From NCBI GenBank assembly GCA_038373885.1, contig JAWZYV010012358.1, positions 186,001-250,000 on the forward strand: a stretch of DNA of 64,000 nt. The letters run 5' to 3'. Made by a program: the position numbers and the translations under genes. Of this stretch, positions 25,676 through 37,494 are shown one piece after another (the stretch's first letter is position 1; each line of letters starts with the position of its first letter). Source of the stretch: Cheiracanthium punctorium. Lineage: Eukaryota; Arthropoda; Arachnida; Araneae; Cheiracanthiidae. The notes under the pieces were generated by a model that searched no databases, was not told the origin of the DNA, and saw only the letters and a program-made list of their open reading frames with translations.

Positions 25676-27849
25676 TATGTATGAGTGACAAAGGACACAA
25701 TATCGGTAGTGATGAAAATTAATATTTTTTTAGCGCTACGATACATATATAAACTGAACAAGTGAGACAGTTTGGTAGATAAAGTGAGCAGTACCTAGAT
25801 AAAAACTTCATACATTTAACGAACAAACACAACTCTGGAACAAACACAACAAATGCTGCATGACATTAACTGCTATGAACGGCTCCCTCTACTAGCTTAC
25901 ACGCTGTTGAATACAAAAATCAATTTATTTATTGTGATATATTATTAAAAATCCACTTAATTGAAATTCAAGCAATTTAGAAGTAATTATTATTATAGTC
26001 ATTATGATTATATATACTAAAATATTCATTTCATTCTTTTTTTATTAATATTATTATTATCCTTTTAAATTCCTACAGTAGTCTTTAGCTATATTAGCCC
26101 CTACTTTGTCGCACACTTGATAAGTTAAACTTGAATTTTAATATTTTTCTACTTCTTTCCTTTCTCCACCTCCTTCCCCTGTTTTTTTTTCATTTTAATT
26201 ATGTTGTTGAAGATTTCTCGCTTTTTAACTACTTCATTCATGCTTTAATTTAAATTTGTTACTGCCATTTCTGTGACTACAACATCTTTTTTATGAAATC
26301 CCTTTATTTTCATCATCATTGGGCTTTTTCACCATGTTTGGGTCTTTCCCACGTTTTTCTTATTAGCTATGGTTGTGCTCTTGGGTTGATTATCATGACA
26401 CTTTTTTTTATGCAACCCACAGAAGCCTAGCTATTTTTGTTTTCTTTTAAATTGCATTATTGAAGTGCACCTGATGACAGAGCTTGATGCAATTTTCCTT
26501 TCCATCTGCACTTCTTTGGTTTATATAGTTTGGCCTTATATGATGATTAGGTTTACGTGTTCTCGCATCGTAGTGGTGAATGTATTACGACACGCGATCC
26601 CCTTATTGTTTAGAAAGCTCTTTTTTTTCTTGTTGTATTGGATTTGTACAATTTTTAAGGCATTTTTTTTTACTGGGGTGAACATTACAATATGCATTCC
26701 TAAACGAAAACATCTTTAAAAAAAACCTTCTTTGGGGCTTTAGTTATCAGAGAAAAAAAATCAATGCGTAGCCGCTACATTTAGTGATTCTTCATAAGGA
26801 ATGATATCGATTTTATGTGTGAATGTCGTAAACAGAAACTAAATTTCTTTTCAGTTTATGATATTAAAGTGTCAGAAAAGAAAAGCAAATATAGCATTGA
26901 CTATTTGAAAAATTCATTCATTCCTCGTTAACTCAATTTGTTTTACTCTTCTACAAGAATGATTTATTTTAAAGTTACTGTAAATTAAGCAAAATAGTTT
27001 TAATATGTAAATTAATAACTTAAAGATGCATAACAAATGATAAAAGTATTTTTTTAATTCATCAGAACTTGTTTAAAAATTAAATTTCGTTTGTTTATTC
27101 TTATCTCATTAAAAAAATTTAAAGCTGATTTTTCTATTCCAATGAAAAAAAGTGTAAAATCCTTATGTATAATGATTTTCAATTTAATAAATTCAATGAT
27201 TACACAACCAACTTCAGAAAATTAATTGGAAAAGATAGTTTCAAGTACTGGAATATTTATTAGAAATTGAATCAAGCATATTGATAGAGAATTTTACGAT
27301 CACAGGTAGCCAGGTTCCATGTTTTTGAACCTTAAATTTTCTTTATGTGCAGAAAAGGAAGAAAAGCATGCATGAAAATGCATATCCCATTTTAGCATAA
27401 ATCTCATTTTCGGGTCTTCGAGTTTCAGCATTTTCATTCTCACTTGCAAAAATTTGTACACGTTATTTAATTTTCCTAGTCTTAATTCCCGAGTATTAAA
27501 TCTTAATTTCGCAAAATACTTTAACATGACCTAGTAGGATATAAAATTCTCACTTTTTATGCCTATTTTTTAGAGAAATTATAAATTGTCCATGCAGTGA
27601 TGCCGATAAAGTGCCAAGTCAATTATTGGTTTTTATCAACTTCTTTATTTTTTATCAACTATAATACCAAATTTTTACTTTTCCTACTGTGTTTGCTTAA
27701 TTTTGGTAAGTGTACCAGAAATAGAAAGTAAATTATAGTTTTCGTTATTTTTTTTTTCGCGTTAACCAACTATGTATCTAATTTAGCCAAGTGAGTGTTG
27801 GGGGGGGGTGGAATCCCCCCATACTCCCCTTTAGCAAGGACCCTGACAG
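25676..27849. other. AT-rich DNA, no gene recognised
   Basis: Chance frames only, for example 27300-27527 on the minus strand, which lacks recognisable motifs. A G run and a C run lie at 27800-27825. Confidence 0.4.
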
Positions 27850-28501
27850 CAAGAGCTATAGCCATAAAACGAGGGTCTAGGTATAGTAAAAGTGCCATGC
27901 GCTATGAAAGAAAATCACTTACAGTGCCACCTGGCGGTTAAATCTGGAGTTAGCTTTCTTATCTTAAAAAAAATTCCGAGATAGGGGGAAAAAGTCAAAA
28001 GTTGTTCACCATCATCGATTCAGTAAAAAAAAGTACTTACTTTGCATATTAATTCGCATAATGGAAGGCAGAAAAAGCACATTTGTTTGGTTGAAATTTC
28101 CGAAACTCGGCTTACCTGATATTAAGTTCATTTATCCTTCATGTAAAAAATGTTTTCCTTCAGCAACAAAACACATCTGGACGATGATCTGCAATTCGCG
28201 CTGGAAGTAGTGTAATATTGCTGGTGACACACTGGCAAAAGCATCAATGATGCTTTTTACGCCTTGCGTTTACGCCCTCAATTTTTAATGTTAAAATGCT
28301 CAAGATGTCTTTTCTTAATCAATCGGTGAAGCTGAGAAACTTTTTAATTGACTTTTTTCACGGTATCTCGTACCGTTTATGAGCTAAGAAAGCTAACTCA
28401 AAATTTAGACGCTAGGTGGTGCTGTAAGCGGTTTTCTTGCGCAGCGCATGGCAACTTTACTGTACTTTTAATGACCCCCTCTTTAATGACGATAGCTCTT
28501 G
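27850..28501. mobile_element. Fold-back/MITE element with inverted arms of about 155 bp
   Basis: The left arm (27850-28005) starts CAAGAGCTATAG and contains GTGCCATGCGCT, CACTTACAGTGCCACCT and GAGTTAGCTTTCTTA. The right arm (28348-28501), read inward, repeats the same phrases in the same order with scattered differences. The loop of about 340 bp is non-coding. The outermost ends are uncertain. Confidence 0.75.
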
Positions 28502-29571
28502 ATTTTAGAAATTATTGGTTGACAACGGACTTAAGCGGGTACACTGTGTGTTAGTAAAAAAAATATATATATATTCTTTTTCCTCAGTACAATTCTTTAT
28601 GTTCACTGTTTAGTTTATTAGATAAATATGAGAATTTTAGTTAGTCTCTAGCATTATTATAAGTGTTCAAGAAAAGCTTTACGTTTTTCATTCGAAAATT
28701 AAATTAATAATTTATTCTGCGAAAAGACAAATTATCATATTTTCAAATATTTCTTGTTGAAGATCGCGAATTAAATTTTGGATTAAAGCGCTGATATTTT
28801 CAACTGAATGTTGAAAGTTGATAAAATGCATAGTTTAAATCTTTATTCGTTAGCTAATAAAAATTTTTTGAACATAAATTGGTTTTGAAACAATGTTTCA
28901 TTAAGTAGACATAGTAACAAAGTTTGTTTATGCACTATACTTTAGTCAATAGCGATAAATTATCAAAAATATTTCTTGCATAGAAACGGCTATAATTATT
29001 AATGTACACATCCAAAATGATATTTATTAACAATAGTTGAATTTCCAAATAACTGGCATTTAGATAATACAGGATAGGAAAACATAGAAAGAAAGCAATT
29101 AAACGTCGGCAACTTAATAGGGTCTGGAGTAACATTTATGGATGGTAACTCATAGTAATTTAGTTTCTAAAGATTATAAGGGAAATATAGTTAAATCTAA
29201 AAAATATGACTAATATAGTCTTAAAGCATTGTAAGTATTTGAGCTTAATATATTTTACAGTATTATTAGGACTTTTGAGTTACCTACCTCTTTAAATTAT
29301 TTTGCTTAAAGTTGGATAACTAACAATCAAAATTAAAATAAAGAGGCGAAATCACATTTTAAGTATTTCAGACGATCGAAAAAAAAGATAATTTTTTTTT
29401 TACCTTCCTATAATTGTAAAAAGTTTCTCGATATTTTATATTACAGTAGAATGTCGATACCTAATTTCTTTTGATGGGCTTAGTATAAAACCATAAAAAC
29501 GGGAAAACTCTACAAATTCGGGTTAAAGTGAAAATACGAAATAAAGAATGTTTATGTATACACGCAGTGTA
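28502..29571. other. AT-rich DNA, no gene recognised
   Basis: Chance open frames only. Confidence 0.4.
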
Positions 29572-29939
29572 GGGTAAAGGCACCGGTTATTGACACTTTA
29601 AGGAAATTTTCGAGTTATTTTCTTAATAACGTTCTTATTTACAAAGCAACATTTATGTTTCTTTTTTTTTTTTTTTTTTTTTTTTTGTGGGCAAGATCTG
29701 CAATACCAATTCCATTCATTACTTTAGCCAAATTATTAAAAATTGCCGTTTTATGAGCGGAAATTCAACAGCAATTTTTTTCTAATATTATTGGCATGAA
29801 TGAACAAGTTATTGACATGAGTAAGAGCCAATTATTGACATACATATTCACTTATTCGCAGTTAAGAAAATGAGACATTGGCATCGCAATAAAATTTTGA
29901 ACAATATTATTCGGAATAAAATCAGGCAATAGCACAAAA

Positions 29940-31475
29940 AAAATAAATAAATGAGTAAATAAAATAAAATTTCAAGGTAGGTTGATATAATTTCACTTCC
30001 ATCTGACTGACATTGTGATTCCGGCTCTTCTTGTTTTTCATCATCGCTTGAGATATCACATCTTGGTTTCTTGGCTCTGGTATTTTTCTACTTTGACTGC
30101 ATGCTTGCTTTTCTCCCTCAATTTTCTGTAATTTTATCTGCTGGTTATTCAACTCACTGTAATGTTCGTGGTTTTCTGTTCTCTTGTTCTTCTGTTTTCC
30201 TATTTATCTTTCTCTTCGTATAACTTTTATATTCTGCTGAAGACACTACATTAGGCACTATGCTGAGCATGTGTTATGTCTTTTACATCTATCAATAGCT
30301 TTGGTTCAGACCGAGCTGATTTGGAATTATTAATAGGAAGGACTTATGATGCTTAAGACATGATATGACGGAGGTACTGGTTTCTCCAGAGACTCGCGAT
30401 AAATTTTTTCATTTGCATAGAAACATACCAAATACATGTCGTTCTGCTCGTGATATGTTGTGATCATTGACAAACTCCTGGTCACTGAATTCATCTCCGA
30501 AAGTTTCCAAAGGGTCTTCATTTATTTCTGCCACGAAACATCTTCTCATCTTTTCTAATCCATGAAAGGAAAGAAATCTTCAATATGTATTGTTCCTGAT
30601 TGCTTTTTTTAAATTTTTACTTGGAAAACAATGTAATTAAAAAATATGAGTTACTGCTCTGCTGGCCCGGACCCCTGATTTGGCGTATGATTTCTCTAGT
30701 AGCACAATTAGTCCAAAAGGCGTTTAAAACACGTTGTTATACGTTTTTTAACGTCAAAAAACGTATTTCTAACTTAATTTTAACGTTTTTTGAACTAGTT
30801 GTGCTACTAGGGATTGACAGCAAAACACTCCAAGAGAAAAGATGCTTAAAACCGGAAATGTTGGCTGCTCTCGGAGTTTTATCCAATTATCCTGGTGCTT
30901 CTTTGAAAAAATTGACAGTTTCAAAGACAAATGAACCTTTCTTTCGAATTAGGTTTGAACATTTGGGTGAAGTATTCGTAAACGATGGAGCAAATCCACT
31001 CATCTTTAAATTCCAACCGTCAGGAACGCTTTGGGTGTTTCGGGCACTGTTTCGTACTTTTACACAACTGGGCTGAATCCCTGTAAGCATTAGCTGTAAT
31101 AAGTACAATAAAGCACTCTTTTTCCTCATTATTTACAGAGAAGTATGCATTCTTTGTGTCCTTAGGAGCCTATACTATTTGCATTCAGAATTTAGGGAAA
31201 ATGCTGTTTCGTCACCACGGAGTACCTTTCTTGGATTTTCCTATGCTTTTAAAAAAGCGTGTTCCCATAAGTGTTCTTCGTTTTGCGGTATAACTTGCAG
31301 ATCTGATTGGGGACTTATCGGTTGCTTTGTAAACTAAATTAATGCGGGGTACACCCATAATTCCTGATTGCGGTTGCAAGTGGAACACTATTCTTCATAA
31401 TACTGAGTGCTGCTAATATTTATCCCTCTTCATGCTTTTTATCTTTACCCTCTGTCAAATCTTATAACTGACCGT
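29940..31475 (-). pseudogene. Decayed pogo/CENP-B-like transposase
   Basis: Read on the minus strand, the relic starts with a psq-type helix-turn-helix (about 31420-31330; SVPLATAIRNYGVPRINLVY). After a gap follows a DDE-domain opening (about 31220-30890) with GDETAF, then APKDTKNAYFSVNNEE, and a PDGW patch, all features of the DDE_1 domain of pogo/Tigger/CENP-B proteins. The distal part has an acidic-linker frame (DPLETFGDEFSDQEF, about 30500) and a lysine/acidic tail (SSDDEKQEEPESQCQSD, about 30020). Many stops and frame changes separate these pieces, and the catalytic core is interrupted by the nested MITE. It is clearly dead. The 158-aa plus-strand frame at 30600-31076 is its antisense shadow. 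Confidence 0.7.
30695..30812. mobile_element. Small palindromic MITE (about 117 bp)
   Basis: The ends CTAGTAGCACAATTAGTCC and, read inward, CTAGTAGCACAACTAGTTC form an inverted repeat that continues inward as AACGTT-rich sequence. It is inserted in the pogo-type relic. It has no coding capacity. Confidence 0.7.
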
Positions 31476-33050
31476 TCCTTTTTTTGTTTAGAAGAGCTTG
31501 TTGGTACCATTTTCGAAACCTGAAAGTGGAAAATAACCAAGTTTATAAAGCCAACCTAAAGACTGGAAACTCAAGATTGTCGATTTTTAACCTTCATTAA
31601 TCAGAAAAGAATAGCTCATCGATTTAGGTGGTACTATAATTAGTCTACTTTAAAAATTACAAGAGAATAGATCCGAAAATTCAGTGTGTGTTATTCAAAT
31701 CGGGAACAAATGCACATACAAACTGTATTACACAAAGCGAGAAGTAATGCACACATGTAAAGTGTTTTCTCAAAATGAGGACAAATCACGGTTATGTCTT
31801 CTCTAATTCACAGACATCCAGAATATTGCTTTAGTACTAAATATATACTTATTAACTTTTCTCAATATGCATACCTACTTACGTAAAAAATGACAACATC
31901 TGAAAATTAAGCTCTCAATAATTGCTTCTTAACATAGAAATTATTGACTTACGTGAACCTATTATTGACACACCCTCTGTCAAAAATTGGATCCCTTCGT
32001 TATTTTTAAAAGGGGGGAGCATAATTTTGCTAAAAATCAAAAAACGATCTCAATAATATCATTGAGCATATTTATGTGAAATTCTCAATTATTGACAGGT
32101 GTGTCGATAATTGGGTAAACTGACTGTTTTGAAGTACCAATTATTGACACCCCTAAAAGTAGTTGTTTAACTGCAAATTTACATTTGGGAACTGTATTCT
32201 CATTAAGTAGAAGTAGCAACAAAATAGACCTATAAAAATGTAAGCAATGAAACAGGAAGTTGCCTAGTTTTTATAGGCGATATAGACCTTTTAAGCAAGA
32301 CTTTTAGTTTATGAGTCACTGCAAGACCTTAATAAGAGACTCTACGTTCCCGTGAATTTTATCAGTCAAATTGACTTGACCACGGAATCTGTAGCTGATT
32401 AGTTGAGCTTTGGCTGTGTGCTAAGTTTGAATTTCTAAGTAGCCCCAAACGCTTCTTTTTCAGCTTTGAAGGAACAACTGTCAATAATTGGGGTAATGTC
32501 AACAATTGGTGCCTTTACCCTATACAGTAGGGTGGATCGAAAAAACTTTTTTTCGAAATTCACATTGCCTGAGTCATTATATGGTGCCAAACTAGCTGAA
32601 ACCAATTGTCTCCAAATTTCAGCTAAAAATGTTGACATCTTGAAGTTCCACACCTCAAGTGAATGTTTATATTGGCTTTTTTTCAAGTTTTTAATGATTT
32701 TTATGTAAAAAATATTTTTTTAATTTAATATTTTACTAAATAATTCATTAATTTGTAAAATAATATTAATGAATTACTTTCTCATTAATAAATTGTTTTA
32801 TTGAAACGTTACTGCCAGATATCAGATTCAGAAATGGCTTTTTGTACATAAAAAAAGCAAATTATACTCTACAATCTACTAGACGGCAGCGCGTGTTCTA
32901 ATCTAACTATTATATAATAACCTAATAAGGCACGTCACTTTTATTCTGTGGAATGATTCATTTTTGTTCCAACCACTTCTTGTTCCACCCGTTTCTGTCT
33001 TGTAAGGTTGAAGCAGTATGTTTTATTAATTTTGATTTATATTTGACAAA

Positions 33051-34101
33051 ATGATACGGAGTTTTGAATTTAAATATGACCACCAATAGAAGTGAAACGT
33101 TTTGTAGTGTTTTCGGAGCTCCAGTACAATTGAAAAAGACAGTGTTACCACCAACGTATTCTGATTTAATGAAGCATTTCTTAATCAGAAAAAATGACAT
33201 ACTGTGAGAGCAGGGGAAGAAAAAAGGATCCTTTAATAAAAGAGATCATCGAAATTAAATTTTTTGGACGTTGAAAGAATTTGGAAGAAAGCCTCCTTGC
33301 CTGGGTAAGTCACCAAGAAGTAATTCCCCTTATTAAAAATTATAATGAGAGATACGATCAACAATTGTATACAAGTAACAGTCTTTGTACACCATATACA
33401 TCGATGGAAGAAAGGAGACAACTATTATGTAAGAAGGGAAGCTCTTTATACACGACTGTATCTGTGGAAGATCATATTGTTATATTGTCAGAACCTGGTT
33501 CTGTTCACATAGGACATGTGACTCGGCATTCAGACTCTAGTACTGATATTACTTGCAGCAGCATCAACTTTGTTACACAGAAAGAGATTACACTTTCGGA
33601 TCTTGTTGCCGTTGGCTCAGATGCACCGAAAGTCAACATTGGGAGGAATCATAGCGTAGTTAGACAGCTTGAAATCTTTGTTGGCCATAAATTGCACCGG
33701 TTTGTATGCTTATTGCATGCTAATGAACTACCTATTCGCCACACCTTTTCCATAAGATTGACGGAAAGACATCTGGGCCACACCAGTTTTCTGGAACAAT
33801 AGGAAAATCTCTGGAAACGTATGAAGCGTTTGCTGTGACAAATTTTGTTTCTATTCCTGTTGCTCTGCCTGAATTTGATAAAAAAGTCCTCAGTACAGAC
33901 CAAAAGTACCTCTTCGATATTTCTAGGGCAGTATGCTCGGGACAGTTCCATCCAGATTGGGCAAACAGAAGTCCAGAAAGGATGCCCCATTCAAGCTGAC
34001 CCACTACAGCGAACTGAATACTGCGCCTGTACGTGTCGACTGCCGAACCAACAGAATGCTTTAAACTCCTAGTAGACTATCATGAAAGTTTAAGTGTCAT
34101 C
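33051..34101 (+). pseudogene. Uncharacterised transposon protein, 5' part (decayed)
   Basis: The frame begins near 33051 (MIRSFEF, soon a stop) or 33076 and shows, across several frame changes, VFGAPVQLKKTVLPPTYSDL, then IVILSEPGSVHIGHVT, LVAVGSDAPKVNIG, and the striking VCLLHANELPIRH (about 33700-33740). After a frame change come SIPVALPEFDK, LSTDQKYLFDI, a TTAN-x-ILRLYVST-like patch and LLVDYHESLSVI, ending at the Gypsy insertion. I recognise this order from unnamed arthropod proteins carrying a C-L-L-H-A-N-E-L-P-x-R-H motif. Part of the N-terminal half appears deleted. The VGxDxxxVNxG and HANEL segments are reminiscent of RNase H-fold transposases such as hAT, which is inference only. Confidence 0.6.
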
Positions 34102-34850
34102 TATGAGGGAGTTGTCGGAGGTCGATTAAGAGAAACGTTCCCTCGGCCGCTCACATGACGTATAGTGTACAAAAGGTATTTGAGAAAAACTGACGGACAA
34201 ATGGAATACACAAAAAAGCTGCACTTTATTGTAGGTATCTTCACAAAACAGTTATTAAAGAAACAAGTTCAATTACGCACCGCACATTGCTTCATAAAAA
34301 ATAACACCAGGAACATATCTAATTGTTCCGGCCACACGGCATGCCGGAGTTCCATAAAAAAAACGAACACAACCTCCTCTGACGGAGAGCAATCGAGAAG
34401 TCTTTTCAAATCTTTCTACAAAAACTGCCAGCTCTCTACAGGTTGGCGAGTAAAATATGAGCACTCATAAGCCACTGCCCCACGTGACAACCACCGTCCG
34501 GTAGGCGTAAACAATATAAAAATTTGAAACAAACGGATTAAATGATTAATGCCAATACAGAAGTGCCAGAATTTGGCGGATGCCAATACGAAAGGCTACA
34601 ACCCTGTGAGAAAACACCGACGGAGACCGGGAGGCGCTAAGAACTAACACAGCATATGCTAAAGCGAAATTAATTTAGAAGGGAAACCCCGAAAAAAACA
34701 CAGACATAGCGTCGCGAAAAGGAAGAATATTTTATCGAGCCGAAAAAACAAAGTGGAGAGAGATTAATACGGAATACGTAATTTTGATTTAGAAAGACGA
34801 AACATAGGAACATTATTTTAAGACGCGAAAAATATGTGAACTTCGTCACA
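34102..34850 (-). repeat. 3' LTR of the Gypsy element
   Basis: It matches 41646-42394 with only about 10-15 small differences by eye (single-base changes and 1-bp indels in A runs), roughly 98% identity. In transcript orientation it starts TGTGACGAAG and ends CTCATA, or CTCA if canonical TG...CA ends are taken (34104-34850). A short purine stretch (GTGGAGAGATATA in transcript sense, 34851-34863) sits where the polypurine tract is expected. Confidence 0.9.
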
Positions 34851-36143
34851 TATATCTCTCCACAGCCCAACAAAAAAATTTTGACGCCAGAAATTTTTTT
34901 TTTAAACAAAGAACTTTAACCCTTGAATTAAACAGAAAGCCTAACATGCAGCGCTTATGAGGGCTCATCACAAAAATACAATACCAAATAACATAACAAA
35001 TTATAAAATACATCACAAAATACCATTTGCAAAAATATCAACAATATTCTGCTACAAATAAAACAATATAAAACGATTCAATTATCCATTACATATCAAA
35101 ATTACACATGTGCAAAAACTAAAGAAAAATAACCTTGAATATTCAAAATAATATATGTACATATGACGTCATAAATGTGAGATCTCTTTATAAAACTTGC
35201 AGAAAACATTGCAGATAACTTTGCAGATAACTTGCAGATACTTGCAGATAGCTTGCAGATAGCTTTGCACGTGCAAAAAATTTACTTTCGAAGTCCTTTG
35301 CATTATCAACGTCCATGCAAAATAAGAAATGAAAGTTTCTCAATATTATTAACAAATCTCAAATATACTTAGTGCACTTAATCAGGTTTAAATTTTAAAA
35401 TAAAGTTCAAAGATGAAGCTTCTAATTAAATGAATGTCAAAGAAGATTCTAATAAAAGTCATGACATAATTTAAATACATCAAGTCAAAATGATTGCAAT
35501 CAAATACCTGAAATGTGTCCAATGCAATTTAGTTGCAGTACAGGTATTGCTATCAACTTTCAAAACAAACTCTCTCTTTTTTCTTAAAGTTTGTTTATTT
35601 ATTGATTAATATATTTTTTTTAATATGAAACACAATTTACTTCGTGAAAAACATAATAAAAACTTTCAATGAATAAAAATATCAAAACATATATAAATAT
35701 TTTTTTTTTTTTATACATGAGCTTCAAAACAAATTAAGATTTTTGTGACCAAAAACAGGAAACTTTCAAACAGACGAAACATGAACATAAACAATATTTG
35801 CAAAAAAATGGTAAACACAAAAGAAAAATGTATGTTTGTGAGTGTAAAGAAGGTGCAGGTTAGAAAAACCCATTAAATTGTGTAGAAAAGAAATGATTAC
35901 CGACAACCGTAAGCTCACCTAAGAAAACTATTGTTCCTCTTTTTTTTTTTTAATATTAACAACAACTTGATTAACTAAGTTTCATGAAAAAGAGATACAT
36001 ATCATACAGTATACTGAAGTGTACATCTTTAAAAATACTGGACCAGCCAGATACAAACAAGATATTATACAACAGTGTACAAAGCAAGGAAGTGTCTGTG
36101 GGTACCTTCACAAACACACCATTACTAAAACGAAAACATGCAT
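34851..36143 (-). other. Non-coding 3' region of the Gypsy element with a short minisatellite
   Basis: About 1.3 kb lies between integrase and the 3' LTR with no minus-strand frame of note, so no envelope gene is visible. At 35197-35268 the word TTGCAGATA(a/g)C is repeated about six times with 10-12 bp spacing. Confidence 0.7.
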
Positions 36144-36656
36144 CTACTTTCTAGGTCTTAAATTATACTGATTATGTGAAGTTGTGGGTAGATTAAAATT
36201 ATCTGTAACACCATTATGGTAGTGATTATTACTATGTAAAGAAAGATATTCAGAACGTGGAGGAGCTAAAATTAATCTATCAATATGTACTCTCTGAGGT
36301 TCGAGATGGGGAGCTTGCAAACGTCTAATAGAGAAAGAAACAGGTGAGTGTTTTTCAGTGATCACATAAGGACCTGTGAATTTAGGTTTAAATTTATCGA
36401 AAGACTTTTTATAAACAATGTCATTTACATTTAAATCTCTGAGCCTAGCATGTTGTGAGTGTCTCTGAAAGCGAATCGTTTGTGAAGAAATAATGTTTTG
36501 ATAAGCTTTCTTATAAATAGAGTCTAATTCTTGCATTAATTTATAAGTGTGTATGTCATTAAGATTTGGCGGAGTTGTCTCAAAGTTAAATGTGTCAAAA
36601 ATAAGTGATAATTCTCTGCCAAAATGTAAAACCAGTAGTTGAATGTGTTGAACCAT
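36144..36656 (-). CDS. Integrase C-terminal part (separate frame), Gypsy
   Basis: This frame continues the integrase after a frame break. It holds the FGRELSL block that follows the catalytic core, then a basic linker and the GPY/F module (KFTGPYVITEKH), a chromatin- or DNA-binding C-terminal element of Ty3/Gypsy integrases. It ends NQYNLRPRK, a typical basic tail. It overlaps the upstream integrase frame by 62 bp. The overlap region lacks a few residues normally found just before FGRE, so a small deletion probably caused the frame change. It is part of the same original gene, not a separate protein. Details of the joined gene are not written out. Confidence 0.85.
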   Translation of the reverse strand: MVQHIQLLVLHFGRELSLIFDTFNFETTPPNLNDIHTYKLMQELDSIYKKAYQNIISSQTIRFQRHSQHARLRDLNVNDIVYKKSFDKFKPKFTGPYVITEKHSPVSFSIRRLQAPHLEPQRVHIDRLILAPPRSEYLSLHSNNHYHNGVTDNFNLPTTSHNQYNLRPRK

Positions 36657-37494
36657 TATACAAAGATTTGTGAATTAAAATTGCATTTTCGAAGTTGTGG
36701 CCATCAAGTAATAAAGAATTTACAGAGTATTTAATGGAAGTATTTATGCGTTCAGCAATGGAATTACATTGTGGATGACCAGCCGAAGAATGATTAATTT
36801 TTATACCAAGTTTGTCATGAAAATGATTATAAATTGAGGCAAGAAACTGTGGCCCTAAATCTGACAAAATCACTGCAGGACGACCAAAAGTTGTAAAATA
36901 TTTAAAAAGAGCCTCGACTATTACATTAGCAGACGTAGAAGTAAGAGGCACAAGCTCCATATGGCGAGAGAAATGATCAGTGATTGTTAGAACAGTACGA
37001 CCATTACTGAAAGGACCAACAAGGTCAATAGCAATAGTATGTCCTGGATAAGTTGGTGTGTATGTTTGTTGTAAAGGAGCAGGTCGAGTAGGATGATGTT
37101 TCACCTGTAAACATACAGTACAAGAGGCAACAAAATTGACAGTATCAGTATAAATACCTTTCCAAAAATACTTCCTTGTTAGAAATTCGTAAGTCTTTTT
37201 TAAACCATAATGTGACAGATGAGAAATTGTTAAAGCTTTTGCTTTTAACGAATGTGGAACAACAATTACATGATGATAAGTTTGATTATGAACATTATAC
37301 TTTTCACACATCAATAACATAGTTTCTGGATGAATAAAAAAGGCAGGATGAGTTGCAGAGGAACCCTTACTTAAAATTTCATTATAAATGACAGACAACT
37401 CAGGATCAGCATTTTGCTCTCTGAAAAAAGTTTCATTTGAAATTTCCAACAGTGGATCAGTACTATTTGAATTTTTTGTAACTAAAAAGTTCAC
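36595..37494 (-). CDS. Integrase N-terminal zinc finger and catalytic core, Gypsy
   Basis: The frame of about 299 codons carries the HHCC zinc-binding domain (H92, H95, C125, C128) and the DDE catalytic core with D157, D212 and E248; the last two are separated by exactly 35 residues, as in DD35E integrases. SAGHPQCNSIAER around E248 is typical of Ty3/Gypsy. The second aspartate sits in LSDLGPQF, where DQG or DNG is usual. The frame opens with GTG and has no good start. It lies -1 relative to the upstream pol frame, and the switch falls at a run of seven A. This suggests a 1-base indel in the A run or, less likely, a second programmed shift. Catalytic residues are intact, but the C-terminal part is out of frame. 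Confidence 0.9.
   Translation of the reverse strand: MNFLVTKNSNSTDPLLEISNETFFREQNADPELSVIYNEILSKGSSATHPAFFIHPETMLLMCEKYNVHNQTYHHVIVVPHSLKAKALTISHLSHYGLKKTYEFLTRKYFWKGIYTDTVNFVASCTVCLQVKHHPTRPAPLQQTYTPTYPGHTIAIDLVGPFSNGRTVLTITDHFSRHMELVPLTSTSANVIVEALFKYFTTFGRPAVILSDLGPQFLASIYNHFHDKLGIKINHSSAGHPQCNSIAERINTSIKYSVNSLLLDGHNFENAILIHKSLYNGSTHSTTGFTFWQRIITYF

Larger units (their letters stand above)
29572..32520 (-). mobile_element. Fossil pogo/Tigger-type DNA transposon, about 2.95 kb, TA-flanked
   Basis: Both ends read inward GGGTAAAGGCACC and both are flanked by TA (29570-29571, 32521-32522), the target site of the Tc1/mariner/pogo superfamily. Beyond the ends, the phrase ATTATTGACA, in either orientation, recurs near both termini (29590, 29810-29840, 31938-31975, 32090-32160, 32480-32505). 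The interior carries a decayed transposase on the minus strand. A small MITE (about 30695-30812) is nested inside, as is a 25-T run at 29662-29686. Confidence 0.75.

Noticed and set aside
30600..31076. 158-codon plus-strand frame
   Set aside because: It is antisense to the decayed pogo transposase and runs through the nested MITE; the recognisable DDE motifs are on the minus strand.
34165..34470. 101-codon frame in the LTR, with a reverse counterpart in the other LTR
   Set aside because: Lies inside LTR sequence; not a gene.
34851..36143. An env gene that would make the Gypsy element an errantivirus
   Set aside because: No minus-strand frame of useful length, no signal or transmembrane segment seen between integrase and the 3' LTR.
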